Part shown: positions 27,204 through 50,100 of the stretch, piece after piece
Layout: each line of letters begins with the position of its first letter
Numbering within the stretch: the stretch's first letter is position 1
NCBI RefSeq assembly: GCF_001514235.1
Contig: NZ_KQ948925.1
Coordinates: 124,001-188,000 of the forward strand
DNA: 64,000 nucleotides
Direction: 5' to 3'
From: Streptomyces caeruleatus
GTDB lineage: Bacteria > Actinomycetota > Actinomycetes > Streptomycetales > Streptomycetaceae
The notes under the pieces: model-generated
What the model saw: the letters and a program-made list of their open reading frames with translations, nothing else
What the model was told of the DNA's origin: nothing
The model's database searches: none
Program-made: the position numbers and the translations under genes

Positions 27204-27987
27204 AGGACCGTCCGCCCTCGGCGAGGAACCGGTCGAGGGCGGCCGTCAGTTCGGCCGGCTTCTCCACCGGCAGTTCGTGGCCGGCGTCCAGGACACGGAT
27301 CACGGCGTCCGGGTAGGCCTTGGCCATGCGGAGCATCTGGGCGAGGGGCAGTTGGATGTCGTGGTAGCCGTGCACCATGAGGGTGGGCGTATGGATGTCG
27401 CCGACCCTGTCCAGCACGTCGAAGGCCCGCATGGCCCCGTAGAGCGTCATGACGACCTCGCGGGGGGTGTCGGCGGAGGCGCGGACGTACTCGCGGATCT
27501 CCTCGCGCGGGTAGCCGGGGGCGAAGGCGCGCTGGATGTTGGCGGCGACGAACAGTTTGAAGGGGGCGAGCGTCGAGGCGGCCATGAGCAGGGCGCGGCC
27601 CCGGCTGTAGGCCATCCTGCCGATGGAGTTCACCAGCACCATGCGCTCGACGCGCTCCGGGTGGGCGAGCGTGATGGTCTGGGCGATCATCCCGCCCATG
27701 GAGTGGCCGATGATCGCGAACCGCTCGATCCCCAGGTGGTCGAGGAGGGCGAGGACGTCGCGGGCCAGATCGTCGATCGTGCGCGCCCCCGCCCCGCTGC
27801 TCTCGCCGTGCCCGCGCAGGTCGAGCCGGACGACCCGCCGCGCCTCGGCGAAGTGGGCCACCTGGTGGTCCCAGCGATGCCGGTTCGCCGTCCAGCCGTG
27901 GACGAACACCAGGGGCACACCCTCGCCGTCGCGGGGGCCCTCGTCGTCGTACGTCAGCGTCGCGCCGTCGACTTCGAGCTGCGGCAT
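27202..27987 (-). CDS. Alpha/beta hydrolase
   Basis: The 261-residue protein has a standard alpha/beta hydrolase fold: oxyanion loop VFVHGWTANRHRWDHQ, nucleophile elbow GHSMGG (Ser about residue 96), an acid in the HGYHDIQLP region and the histidine in LDAGHELPVEKP. The cap is short and helical, as in esterases and epoxide-hydrolase relatives. The gene lies 67 bases after the fatty-acyl/polyketide operon on the same strand and could be its last gene, for example as a hydrolase acting on the product. That link is inference from spacing. Confidence 0.87.
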   Translation of the reverse strand: MPQLEVDGATLTYDDEGPRDGEGVPLVFVHGWTANRHRWDHQVAHFAEARRVVRLDLRGHGESSGAGARTIDDLARDVLALLDHLGIERFAIIGHSMGGMIAQTITLAHPERVERMVLVNSIGRMAYSRGRALLMAASTLAPFKLFVAANIQRAFAPGYPREEIREYVRASADTPREVVMTLYGAMRAFDVLDRVGDIHTPTLMVHGYHDIQLPLAQMLRMAKAYPDAVIRVLDAGHELPVEKPAELTAALDRFLAEGGRS

Positions 27988-28054
27988 GGGTGGCCTCCTG
28001 AGGTGCGTGTCTCCGGTTACTGACCGGTACGGTATCCGGCCGTGCGGGCTGCCG

Positions 28055-29206
28055 TCACCGGCGTTCTTCCAGGAAGTCGAGGATGTGCCCGAAGACGTCG
28101 AGGGCCGCTCCCCTGCCGAGGAACGTGTCCAGGTGGCCGTAGCCCGGGATCTCGGTGTAGGTGACGTCGAGTTGGGGTTGGCGGCGGGCGAGGACGTCGC
28201 GGCACAGCCGTTGGGAGTCGAGCCACAGGCCGTTCTCGCTGCCCGCGAGGAGGAGGACGGGGGTGTCGATGCGGGCCGCCGCGTCCAGGGCGTTCTGCGG
28301 GAGGGCCCGGTAGCGGTGGTCGGTGTCGTGCCAGCGGACGACGGTGCGGGCGAGTTCGATACGGCGCAGGTGCGGCAGGATCCACAGCGGGGCCGGGCCG
28401 AGGAGGTCGGCGAGGCGGTCGTGGGTCGCGTCGGTCAGGTGCTCGTGGACGAAGAGCGAGGCGCCGGTCCCCCAGGCCGAGTTGTGCAGGATCTGGCAGG
28501 TCGGGTCCGGGCAGGTCGCCTTGCGGGAGGCCAGGGCGAACAGCGGGGTGTACTTCGAGCGCAGGCCGACCTTGCGGAAGTCGACGGGGATGTGGTCGAT
28601 ACGGGACTTCAGCAGCTCTCCGGCCAGGGTCATGCGCAGGGAGGTGCGGCCCGCGAGCTTCGGGGTGAGGAAGACACCCTGCGAGACCACGCCCGCGAGG
28701 CCGGGCACCAGGCCCGCCGTCATGCTCAGGGAGAGGGTCAGGGAGCCGATGCAGTGGGCGACGACGAAGAGGGAACGGTCGCCGATGCGGGTGCGGATGT
28801 GGGCGACGGCCTCGGGGATGTCGTAGAGGGCGACGTCGTCGTAGGTGTAGCGGCCGCCGGTCTCGTTGTAGGGCAGGCGGCAGCTGCCCCGCCAGTCGAG
28901 CAGCCAGGGTTCGTGGCCCTCGTCGAGGAGGGCGTCGACCAGGTTGCGGGTCTCGGGGAGCAGGAACATGTCGGCCGACGCGGTGTGTCCGTGCAGGAGC
29001 AGGACGGCGGGGCGGTCATGGGCGGGGGCGCGGTCGCCGGGGTCGACGCGGGTCAGGCCGAGGCGGACGCCGTCGCTGGTGCGGAACGGGATCTCCTCGA
29101 CGCGCGCCGGGTCGAGGCGGTGCCGGAGGGGGCGCAGGGTCGTCGTGGTCCTGACCTTGCGCAGGGCAGGCCTGGCGGTCCTGGGGTTCGTCGTACGGAA
29201 GATCAT
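28055..29206 (-). CDS. Alpha/beta hydrolase coupled to the reductase protein of the polyketide operon
   Basis: The 383-residue protein has an N-terminal extension of about 55 residues and then an alpha/beta hydrolase fold with VLLLHGHTASADMFLLPE. The region around the elbow reads VVAHCIGSLTLSLSM, so the nucleophile position is occupied by a cysteine (HCIGS) and not by serine. A C-terminal IPGYGHLDTFLG supplies the histidine. In my recollection such hydrolases occur next to or fused with GMC/cholesterol-oxidase-like enzymes. The start overlaps the stop of the reductase gene by four bases (ATGA), so it belongs to that pathway. A Cys nucleophile would suit acyl transfer as well as hydrolysis. 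Confidence 0.85.
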   Translation of the reverse strand: MIFRTTNPRTARPALRKVRTTTTLRPLRHRLDPARVEEIPFRTSDGVRLGLTRVDPGDRAPAHDRPAVLLLHGHTASADMFLLPETRNLVDALLDEGHEPWLLDWRGSCRLPYNETGGRYTYDDVALYDIPEAVAHIRTRIGDRSLFVVAHCIGSLTLSLSMTAGLVPGLAGVVSQGVFLTPKLAGRTSLRMTLAGELLKSRIDHIPVDFRKVGLRSKYTPLFALASRKATCPDPTCQILHNSAWGTGASLFVHEHLTDATHDRLADLLGPAPLWILPHLRRIELARTVVRWHDTDHRYRALPQNALDAAARIDTPVLLLAGSENGLWLDSQRLCRDVLARRQPQLDVTYTEIPGYGHLDTFLGRGAALDVFGHILDFLEERR

Positions 29207-31956
29207 CGGTGGTGCTCCGTAGGGGTCTGGGGGCGGCGCAGGTCGAGCAGGTCCGCGGCGGCCCTGGCGAACGGGCCGAGCAGGCCGCGGCCCATCTCCA
29301 GGCCGAACCAGGCGAGCCAGGTCAGCTTGGCGGCGCGCTTCTCCTGGCTGGTCAGGCGCGGGTCGACCTTGATGCCGTCGATCTGGTCGCGTACGTAGGA
29401 GTCGGCGGGGACGACGACCTCGCCGGCCAGGCGCGCCGGTTCGCCTTCGCGGCCGAGCCGCACGGTCAGGGCTCGGGTCTGGCGCCAGATGTCGCGGCGG
29501 GCGCGGGCGTACTTGTGGCCCTCCAGCCACCATCGGCCGCCCTCGGGGTCGGTCAACTCCAGCCGGCAGCGCAGCAGTTGGTGACGCAGGCCGTGCCGGT
29601 GCGGGATGCCTTCCTCGGGGCGGATCCAGATGTCGCCGCGTGCCACGGTCAGTGGCTCGGGGTGCAGGGCGGGGCAGATGACCTCGCCCCGGACGTCGAC
29701 GCGGCGTTCCGTTACCAGCTGGTGCATGCTCGCGATGGAGAGGGTGAGGGACATCGACATGGGGCACGGGGTGCCGGGTGTGGCGGCGCCAGGAGACGCT
29801 CCATCAGGACTGGCTCCGTCAGGAATCGGCCCGTCAGAAATCGCTTCGTCAGAAATCGCTTCGTCAGAAATCGCTCCGCCAGGATTCGTGCCGCCGGGAC
29901 CGGCTGCGACAGGGCTGACGCTGCCCTCGGTGTTCTCGGAGAACCACAGGTAGGGCTGGTCGTCCTTCTGCGGGAGGCGGGCGAGGCCGTCGCCCGCGAG
30001 CCGCTCGAACGTCTTCAGCTGGGCCCGGGCGTCGTAGCGGGTGGCGGGCGGCAGGCCGAGGGCTTCGACGAGTGCGGTGGTGCGGTCGGCCGTGGCGGCG
30101 GGGCCCTTCAGGGTCGCCTCGCACAGTTTCAGGGCGGTCGGGCTTTGCAACACACGGCTGAGGAAGGCCAGTTCGGGGATCGGGTCGGCCGCCAGACGGG
30201 CGAGGGCGTCGACGCGCCACTCGTCCCAGTCGTGGACGCGGACGTGCATGCCGCCGAACGCCATGTCCCCCACGACGTCGTCGAGGGTGTTGGGGACGCC
30301 GGTGAGGTTGTAGTCGAAGCCCCAGGCGTCCGGTTCGCAGACGACGGCGACCGCGACGCGGCTGACCCAGTCGACGGGGGCGGCGTTGAGGTAGCGGAAG
30401 GCCGGGACCGTGCGGAAGCGGCCGAAGGCCGAGATGAGGCCGCTGCTGAGGTCCTGGGCGTTGTACGCGCCGGTCCTGGTGTGGCCGCCGATGCCGCCGG
30501 GGCGCAGGGCGGTGACGACGAGGCCGTGGTCGCGGGCGCGGCGCAGGGCGACCTCGGCGGCCCACTTGGTCTGGTCGTAGCCGGCGACGAGCCGGTCGAT
30601 GTGGGCGAGCGGGTCGTCCTCGCCCATGGATAGGATGCCGACCTCGTTGAAGACGGCGATGGACGAGATGTGGTGCAGGGGCTTGGGGCGTCCGGTGGCC
30701 GCCAGTTCGGCGAGGGTCAGGGCACCCAGGACGTTGCTGGTGCGCAGGGACTGGTAGCCGCGCAGGAAGTCCACGGCCGCCGCGACTCCCACGATGCTGT
30801 CGAGTTCGTGGGCGAGGGTGTTCCAGAGGTCGTCGGACAGGCCCAGGCGGGGCCGGCGGATGTCGCCGGGGAGCATGGTGACGCGGCGCCGGACCTCCGA
30901 CGACCAGGGCAGCCCGTACTTCTTCAGCGCCTCACCGAGCCGGGCCGTGGCCGCCTCCTCGTCGGCGGCGCGGACCAGGCAGTGGACGTGCGCGTCGCTG
31001 TGCCGCAGCAGGTCCAGCAGCATGTGGCTGCCGAGGAAGCCGGTGGCGCCGGTCAGCAGGACCCGGCGGGGTGGGACCGGGTCGGGCGAGGCGGTGAAGG
31101 GGAGACGGTCGGCGAGGGCCAGGTCGGCGAGGATCTGGGTGAGGTCCTCGGGGCGGGCGGTGGGGGCGGACGGGGGGTTGTGGGGGCGCACGGCTGCGGC
31201 GGGTGCCGGGACGGGCCGTGGGGCCACGGGGGCGGCCGTTTCCGGCAGGGCGGTCGAGGGGGCGGCGCTGCGCGGACCCGTTTGCACGGCAGGTCGTCGA
31301 GTCGGCCGTGCCGCCAGGGGATCGGCCCTCTCCGGCGCCGCAGTCGACGGGGCGCTGTCGGTGAGCGTGGCCACGGCAGGTGGCGGAGTCGTCCACGTAG
31401 CCACGGCAGGTGGCGGAGTCGTCCACGTAGCCACGGCAGATTGCGGAGTCGTCCACGTGGCCACGGGGTCGGCCCTCTCCGGCACGGCGGCCGACGGAGC
31501 GCTGTCGGGACGCGCGGCCACGACAGTAGGCCGCGTCTCCACGGGACCGGCCACTTCAGGGACGGCAGTGGCAGTTGCCCTGAGATGCGGCTGGCCCTTG
31601 GCGAGCGCGACCGGCCGCGCGTCGGCGAAGACCTCGTCCAGGTCGAGCGACACACCGAGCTCGTCCTGCAGCGCCGAGACGAGTTCCACCGCGCTCACGG
31701 AGGTGCCCCCGGCGTCGAAGAAGTCGGCGTCGGGCGACAGGTGTCCCGCGGGGACGTAGCGGCCCGCGACGGCCGCGATGGCGGCGGCTAGCTCGTCGGC
31801 GTCCTGCGTCGCCGGCGCGCTCTCGGCGGGCGGAGCGGACCCCGTGACCTTGGCCAGCAGGTCGGAGACGGTCAGACCGACGCCGCCGCGCTCGATCGCC
31901 TCCCCGGTCGCCCGCTGGTCGGCGCCTGCCGACACGTTCTCGTTCACCTCACGCAT
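29203..31956 (-). CDS. ACP - thioester reductase protein with C-terminal accessory domain
   Basis: The 917-residue protein has a carrier domain (residues 30-120) with the phosphopantetheine serine at Ser86 (DFFDAGGTSVSAVEL). A Pro/Ala/Thr linker follows (about 125-290), then a Lys2/CAR-type reductase domain (297-660) with NADPH site TGATGFLG (302-309) and catalytic Tyr460/Lys464 in YDQTKWAAE. A Ser/Gly/Ile-rich spacer with ISDEA repeats leads to a 180-residue C-terminal domain (CPALHPEPLTVARGDI, then WWLEGHKYARA) that resembles the tail domains of GMC/cholesterol-oxidase-like multidomain proteins. It should accept the finished chain and release it by reduction to aldehyde or alcohol. The ATG at 31956 follows GAAGGG; a GTG at 32022 overlapping the PKS stop would add 22 residues. 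Confidence 0.85.
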   Translation of the reverse strand: MREVNENVSAGADQRATGEAIERGGVGLTVSDLLAKVTGSAPPAESAPATQDADELAAAIAAVAGRYVPAGHLSPDADFFDAGGTSVSAVELVSALQDELGVSLDLDEVFADARPVALAKGQPHLRATATAVPEVAGPVETRPTVVAARPDSAPSAAVPERADPVATWTTPQSAVATWTTPPPAVATWTTPPPAVATLTDSAPSTAAPERADPLAARPTRRPAVQTGPRSAAPSTALPETAAPVAPRPVPAPAAAVRPHNPPSAPTARPEDLTQILADLALADRLPFTASPDPVPPRRVLLTGATGFLGSHMLLDLLRHSDAHVHCLVRAADEEAATARLGEALKKYGLPWSSEVRRRVTMLPGDIRRPRLGLSDDLWNTLAHELDSIVGVAAAVDFLRGYQSLRTSNVLGALTLAELAATGRPKPLHHISSIAVFNEVGILSMGEDDPLAHIDRLVAGYDQTKWAAEVALRRARDHGLVVTALRPGGIGGHTRTGAYNAQDLSSGLISAFGRFRTVPAFRYLNAAPVDWVSRVAVAVVCEPDAWGFDYNLTGVPNTLDDVVGDMAFGGMHVRVHDWDEWRVDALARLAADPIPELAFLSRVLQSPTALKLCEATLKGPAATADRTTALVEALGLPPATRYDARAQLKTFERLAGDGLARLPQKDDQPYLWFSENTEGSVSPVAAGPGGTNPGGAISDEAISDEAISDGPIPDGASPDGASPGAATPGTPCPMSMSLTLSIASMHQLVTERRVDVRGEVICPALHPEPLTVARGDIWIRPEEGIPHRHGLRHQLLRCRLELTDPEGGRWWLEGHKYARARRDIWRQTRALTVRLGREGEPARLAGEVVVPADSYVRDQIDGIKVDPRLTSQEKRAAKLTWLAWFGLEMGRGLLGPFARAAADLLDLRRPQTPTEHHR
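31372..31461. repeat. 30-bp in-frame tandem repeat in the reductase linker
   Basis: Three 30-bp copies encode ATWTTPxxAV repeats (residues 166-195 of the reductase protein). The last two copies are almost identical. This is a flexible linker that can change length without breaking the frame. Confidence 0.8.
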
Positions 31957-32018
31957 GGGGAGCCCTTCACGGTGTTGCCCTGACCTCTTCGTCGCTGCTG
32001 TCCGTATGTCTCGTACCG

Positions 32019-45842
<13,824 letters not shown>

Positions 45843-45977
45843 CTGGAGAGGTGTCCTCGTGGATTCGGGCAGGGGTGGTGGCCGTACGGCCCGGAGGGCG
45901 CGCGTGGGGCGGTACGGCTGCTGGGGCCTGCGGTCGGTAGGCGGACGCGCAGGCGTCCGCCGCTCGACGGGGCGGGG

Positions 45978-47762
45978 TCAGCTCGGGTCGGGCGCGGCGA
46001 CGGCGGCGAGGGTACCGGTCAGGTAGGCCGCCCGGGTGGCGTGGCGCTGGATCTTGCCGCTGGACGTCTTGGGGATGGTGCCCGGCTCGACCAGGACGAC
46101 GTCACGCAGCGCCAGGCCGTGGGCCTCGCCGATCTCGCCGCGGATGACGTCGATGATCTTCTCGGCCTCGGACGCCGCGTCCGGGGCGGTCTCGGCGACG
46201 ACGACGGCCTGCTCACCGCCGGCTCCGCTCCCCGCTGCGCCCGTGTCCCGCGTGCGCTCCATGCTCCCGGCGTCCCCCTCGTCCAGCGCGTCGACGGAGA
46301 ACGCGGCGGTGCAGCCGGGGCGCAGGGCCGGGTGGGCCATCTCGGCGGTCAGTTCCAGGTCCTGCGGGTAGTGGTTGCGGCCGTCGATGACGATGAGGTC
46401 CTTGAGGCGGCCGGTGACGAAGAGTTCGCCGTCGTGGAGGAATCCGAGGTCGCCGGTGCGCAGGAAGCGTCCCTCGTGGCCGGCGAGGGTGGCGCGGAAG
46501 GTCGCGCGGGTGGCGAGGGCGTTGCGCCAGTAGCCCTTGGCGACGCTCGCGCCGCGCACCCAGATCTCGCCGACCTCGCCGTCGGTCAGCTCCTCGTGCC
46601 GCTGGGGGTCGGCGATGACGACGGTCACGTGCCGGCCGGGGCGGCCGCAGCTGACGGTGGCGGCGTCGGTCTGGCCTGCGTGCGGGCCGGATTCGGCGGG
46701 CTGGAGGAGGGTGGGCGCGGTGTGGGCGGTGCTGCCGGTGACCATGAGGGTGGACTCGGCGAGGCCGTAGCAGGGGTGGAGGGCTTCGCGGCGGAAGCCG
46801 GCCGGGGCGAAGGTCTCGGTGAAGCGGCGGAGGGTGGCGGCCCGGACCGGTTCCGCACCGTTGACGGCGACCTTCCAGCTGCTGAGGTCGAGGCCGTCCA
46901 GGAGTCCGGGACCGGCGTGCTTCAGACAGAGTTCGTACGCGAAGTTGGGGCCGCCGCTGGTGTGCGGGCGGTAGCGGCTGATCGCGGTCAGCCAGCGCCG
47001 GGGATCCTGGAGGAAGTGCAGCGGCGAGAAGAGGGTGGCGGTCACGCCGAGGTAGACCGTGTTGAGGACGGGGCCTATGAGGCCCATGTCGTGGTACACG
47101 GGCAGCCAGCTGACGAACATCTCGTGGCCGTACTCCTCGATGGCGTCCGGCGTGTGGCCCATGGACTCGGTGAGGATCCGCTCGTTGTCCAGCAGGTTTC
47201 CGTGGGTGACCATCACGCCGCGCGGGGCGGAGGTGGAGCCCGAGGTGTACTGGAGGAAGGCGACCGAGTCGGCGGTGAGGTCGGGCTCGCGCCAGCCGGC
47301 GGACATCTCGTCGGGGATGTCCTCGGTGGCGACGCAGGTGAGGTCGGCTAGCTCGGGCAGCTGCTCCGCCATGCCGGACAGGGCCGCGATCACCTCGCGG
47401 TCGCCCAGGATCACCCTGGCGTCGGCGTCGGCGATGAGCCGCTTCATCCGGGTCACGGCCCGGTGGTTGTGCACGCGGCCCTGCGGCGGGACGCCCGGTA
47501 CGGCGACGACGCCCGCGGCGAGGCAGCCCAGGTAGCCGCTGATGAACTCCAGGCCGGGCGGGTAGAGCAGCATGGCGCGGGTCCCGGCCAGGCCGCGGTC
47601 CTGGAGCCAGGCGGCGACGGCACGGGAACGGGCGGCGAGACGGCCGTAGGAGATCTCCTGGATCTCGCCGTCGCAGTCGCCGGTGACGAGGTGGCGGTAG
47701 GCGGTTCGGTCGGGGTGGTGCGCGGCGTGCTGGGTCAGCAGATCGACCAGGGATCGAACCAT
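45978..47762 (-). CDS. Fatty-acyl-AMP ligase (FAAL)
   Basis: The 594-residue protein is an acyl-adenylating enzyme of the FAAL type. It shows the P-loop-like A3 motif YTSGSTSAPRGVMVTHGN, the FAAL-typical VSWLPVYHDMGLIGPVL, HPCYGLAESTLMV and the hinge GRLKDLIVIDGRNHYPQDLE. The catalytic lysine is in PKTSSGKIQRH near the C-terminus. FAALs activate free fatty acids with ATP and hand the acyl group to a carrier protein, not to CoA. The start ATG at 47762 is where homologous sequence begins. The PKS, which opens with a free-standing ACP, starts 135 bases downstream and is the obvious recipient. Confidence 0.92.
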   Translation of the reverse strand: MVRSLVDLLTQHAAHHPDRTAYRHLVTGDCDGEIQEISYGRLAARSRAVAAWLQDRGLAGTRAMLLYPPGLEFISGYLGCLAAGVVAVPGVPPQGRVHNHRAVTRMKRLIADADARVILGDREVIAALSGMAEQLPELADLTCVATEDIPDEMSAGWREPDLTADSVAFLQYTSGSTSAPRGVMVTHGNLLDNERILTESMGHTPDAIEEYGHEMFVSWLPVYHDMGLIGPVLNTVYLGVTATLFSPLHFLQDPRRWLTAISRYRPHTSGGPNFAYELCLKHAGPGLLDGLDLSSWKVAVNGAEPVRAATLRRFTETFAPAGFRREALHPCYGLAESTLMVTGSTAHTAPTLLQPAESGPHAGQTDAATVSCGRPGRHVTVVIADPQRHEELTDGEVGEIWVRGASVAKGYWRNALATRATFRATLAGHEGRFLRTGDLGFLHDGELFVTGRLKDLIVIDGRNHYPQDLELTAEMAHPALRPGCTAAFSVDALDEGDAGSMERTRDTGAAGSGAGGEQAVVVAETAPDAASEAEKIIDVIRGEIGEAHGLALRDVVLVEPGTIPKTSSGKIQRHATRAAYLTGTLAAVAAPDPS

Positions 47763-47904
47763 GTGGCGAGTCTCACCTGTCTGGATCGGTGGGCGAGGAA
47801 CTGGAGTTCGAGAGCCAGGCACTGGATGGGCGCGGAAGCCTCGGTCGACCCGGCCCCCACCCGTCCCCGTTCGGCTTGCTACCGGCGAGTAGCACCATAG
47901 CAAC

Positions 47905-47930
47905 TCCGTTCGGTCGACGGGTCGAACGGA
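47905..47930. promoter_or_regulatory. Palindromic operator upstream of the FAAL-PKS operon
   Basis: TCCGTTCG and CGAACGGA form perfect 8-bp arms around a ten-base centre. The site lies 143 bases before the FAAL start, and a weak -10 (TATGGT, minus strand, 47899-47894) follows. It is the best candidate for the control site of the biosynthetic operon. No regulator gene is linked to it. The remaining 250 bases of this gap show only the terminator at 48029-48060. Confidence 0.5.
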
Positions 47931-48028
47931 GGTAAACCCTACGTGTCCACGCCGAGTTCGCGAAGTGACGCCCGCCGCACACGATCTTCACGGCTTCCGG
48001 CCAGGCGAAAGCCGGACGGACGGACGAA

Positions 48029-48060
48029 GGCCCGGACACCGGCCTCGCGGTGTCCGGGCC
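48029..48060 (-). terminator. Hairpin after the 78-residue protein gene
   Basis: A perfect 12-bp stem (GGCCCGGACACC / GGTGTCCGGGCC) with an eight-base loop lies 28 bases past the stop of the small gene. It insulates the FAAL operon from read-through. Confidence 0.85.
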
Positions 48061-48087
48061 TCGAACGGACGCTGGGCCAGCTGCCGT

Positions 48088-48324
48088 TCAGCCGCCGTTC
48101 AGTCGCCTGCGCAGGAGCGCCTTACCCAGTTCGGCGCCCTTGCGGCTGTCCGCCTGCGCCTTGCGGAACAGGTCGGCCACCTCGGTGTCCTTGCCGCGTT
48201 CCGCGTCCTCGATGTAGCTCTCCAGCCGCAGCGCGTTGCTCAGGCACGCCTCCACGTACCAGATCAGGTTGTAGTCCTTGTCCTGTGTACCGGTCACGCC
48301 ACCGGTCTCGGTGCCACTGGCCAT
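48088..48324 (-). CDS. Small conserved-looking cytoplasmic protein, 78 residues
   Basis: The ATG at 48324 follows an excellent ribosome-binding site (GGAGGAGG). The protein is mostly helical, acidic in the middle and basic at the end: DYNLIWYVEACLSNALRLES, then TEVADLFRKAQADSRKGAEL. It has no export signal or membrane helix. I do not recognise the family; the strong translation signal and dedicated terminator argue that it is a real gene. It is divergent from the conservon. Confidence 0.75.
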   Translation of the reverse strand: MASGTETGGVTGTQDKDYNLIWYVEACLSNALRLESYIEDAERGKDTEVADLFRKAQADSRKGAELGKALLRRRLNGG

Positions 48325-48500
48325 TCCGGGCCTCCTCCGGCGTGGGTCGTTCCTGGCCTCGCCGAGTACCCGTCGTCCGAGCGCGCACACACCGTGCCGG
48401 CCAGGACAGACATCCGCGTCAACTCCCGCATGTTGTACGTAAATTCAGACAGTCCGCGCAGAAGTGAGCAGAGTCCCGGCAGTTTCGGAATGAAGTAGCG

Positions 48501-48524
48501 ATCGACCGTGCGAGACCGGTCGAT
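48501..48524. promoter_or_regulatory. Palindrome upstream of the conservon
   Basis: ATCGACCG and CGGTCGAT form perfect 8-bp arms with an eight-base spacer, 95 bases before the cvnA start. A TACTGT hexamer at 48534 could be the -10. This is a possible operator for the conservon promoter. Confidence 0.4.
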
Positions 48525-48618
48525 GACGGTGTGTACTGTGCTCCGAGCGCCTCGCCCCACGGCCGTGGAACCAGCCCTGCCCGACTGTCCCCGAACCGAC
48601 TCCTGGGAATCCGACTCG

Positions 48619-50100
48619 ATGATCGAACTACCGGACCTGGCGACCGGCGGTCTCGCCGTCGGCATGCTGTCCGCGCTCACCCTGGGCGGCGGCCTGCTGC
48701 GCGCACAGCGGCAACAGGCGAAGCAGCGTGCCGAGATAGACGCGTTGCGCCGCCAACTCAAGGGCGTACTCCAGGCGTTCACAGCGGAGGTGGAGCACCT
48801 GGCCGAGCAGCGCGTTCCCGCCGCCGCACGCCGGCTGGCGCACCCCCATGTCACCGTGCCGGGGCCGCTGCATCCGCAGACCGCGGGCACCGCCCTGGAC
48901 CTCGCCCTGGAGCAGGTGCTGACCGGACTGCGCACCGAGCTGGCCGCCCAGCGCACGCGGATCGACGCCGCCGCGCAGGCGGGCATGCGGGGCGCGACCC
49001 GCGAGATCCAGGCGGCGCTGTACCGGCTTCAGGACGCCCTGCGGCAGCTGCAACAGAAGTACGACGATCCCGAGTTGGCGCAGACGCTGTTCCAACTGGA
49101 CCACGAGAACGAGCAGTCGCTGCGGCGGGCGCAGGTCGCCGCCGTGGTGTGCGGGGCCTGGGTCGGGCTCGCCCGCGAGGAGTCGCACCTGGTGGAGGCG
49201 GTGACCGGTGGTCAGGCCCGGCTCGCGGGCTACCACCGGGTCCGGGTGCACAACCACCTCGCCGCGGGCACCGGGCTGGTGTCCCACGCCGTGGAGCCGG
49301 TCGCGATCATCGTCGCCGAACTCCTGGACAACGCGCTGCGGCACTCCGCGCCGGACACGGATGTCGTGGTCAACCTGGAGCACGTCCACCACGGCGTCTG
49401 CGTCACCGTCGACGACTCCGGCCTCGGCATGACCCAGGACGAACGCGCCCGCGCGCAGCGGCTGGTGGCCGGGTCCGAGCCGATCCTGCTCACCGACCTC
49501 GGCGATCCGCCCCGTATGGGGCTCGCCGCGATCGGGCAGCTGACCCGGCAGTTCGACCTGAGCGTGGATCTGTCCTCGCCGTCCCCGTACGGCGGGGTGC
49601 GGGCCGTGCTGCTGGTCGACAGCCACCTGCTCAGCGCCATCGACCCGACCGAGCGACCACCCGCCGCGAGCGCGCCGCGCTCCACCCGCAAGGCCTCCCG
49701 CGACGAGGCACCCGCCGAGCCGCGGACCGAGGCGTCCGCCACCTCGCACGGGTACGGCTCGCACGGGTACGGCGCCGAGCACGACGCCGAAACCGCCGAC
49801 GCCGTACCCGGGCATCACGCTCCACGCGACGCCGATGGTCTGCCCCGGCGCCGACGCCGTACGCGGGTGGCCGCCGCGGCCCGGGACGTGCCCGAGGCCC
49901 GGCCCGCGGTACGCCGGCCGGAGCAGGCCGCCGCGGCGCTCGGCGCGCTCCAGGCGGGTACCGCCGCGGCCCGGTCCGAGGACGGCGAGCGCACCGACGA
50001 CGCCTCCACCGCCGTACCGGAATCCGAGGGGGCGGCCGAGGACAACCATCAGACCGACGCGACCGACCAGAACGTCCACGAAGGGGGAACGGCTCGATGA
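48619..50100 (+). CDS. Conservon sensor-like ATPase (CvnA type)
   Basis: The 493-residue protein has one N-terminal helix (about residues 8-24), a basic coiled coil (RAQRQQAKQRAEIDALRRQL) and a long helical region. A HATPase_c domain sits at about 220-345 (ELLDNALRHSAPDTDV, DDSGLGM) and is followed by a disordered, charged C-terminal 150 residues. It lacks a HisKA domain with a phosphoacceptor histidine. This is the CvnA form: a membrane ATPase that works with CvnB-D like a G-protein-coupled receptor module. I chose the ATG at 48619 because it gives the typical N-terminus; longer frames add no recognisable sequence. It overlaps cvnB by four bases. Confidence 0.88.
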   Translation: MIELPDLATGGLAVGMLSALTLGGGLLRAQRQQAKQRAEIDALRRQLKGVLQAFTAEVEHLAEQRVPAAARRLAHPHVTVPGPLHPQTAGTALDLALEQVLTGLRTELAAQRTRIDAAAQAGMRGATREIQAALYRLQDALRQLQQKYDDPELAQTLFQLDHENEQSLRRAQVAAVVCGAWVGLAREESHLVEAVTGGQARLAGYHRVRVHNHLAAGTGLVSHAVEPVAIIVAELLDNALRHSAPDTDVVVNLEHVHHGVCVTVDDSGLGMTQDERARAQRLVAGSEPILLTDLGDPPRMGLAAIGQLTRQFDLSVDLSSPSPYGGVRAVLLVDSHLLSAIDPTERPPAASAPRSTRKASRDEAPAEPRTEASATSHGYGSHGYGAEHDAETADAVPGHHAPRDADGLPRRRRRTRVAAAARDVPEARPAVRRPEQAAAALGALQAGTAAARSEDGERTDDASTAVPESEGAAEDNHQTDATDQNVHEGGTAR

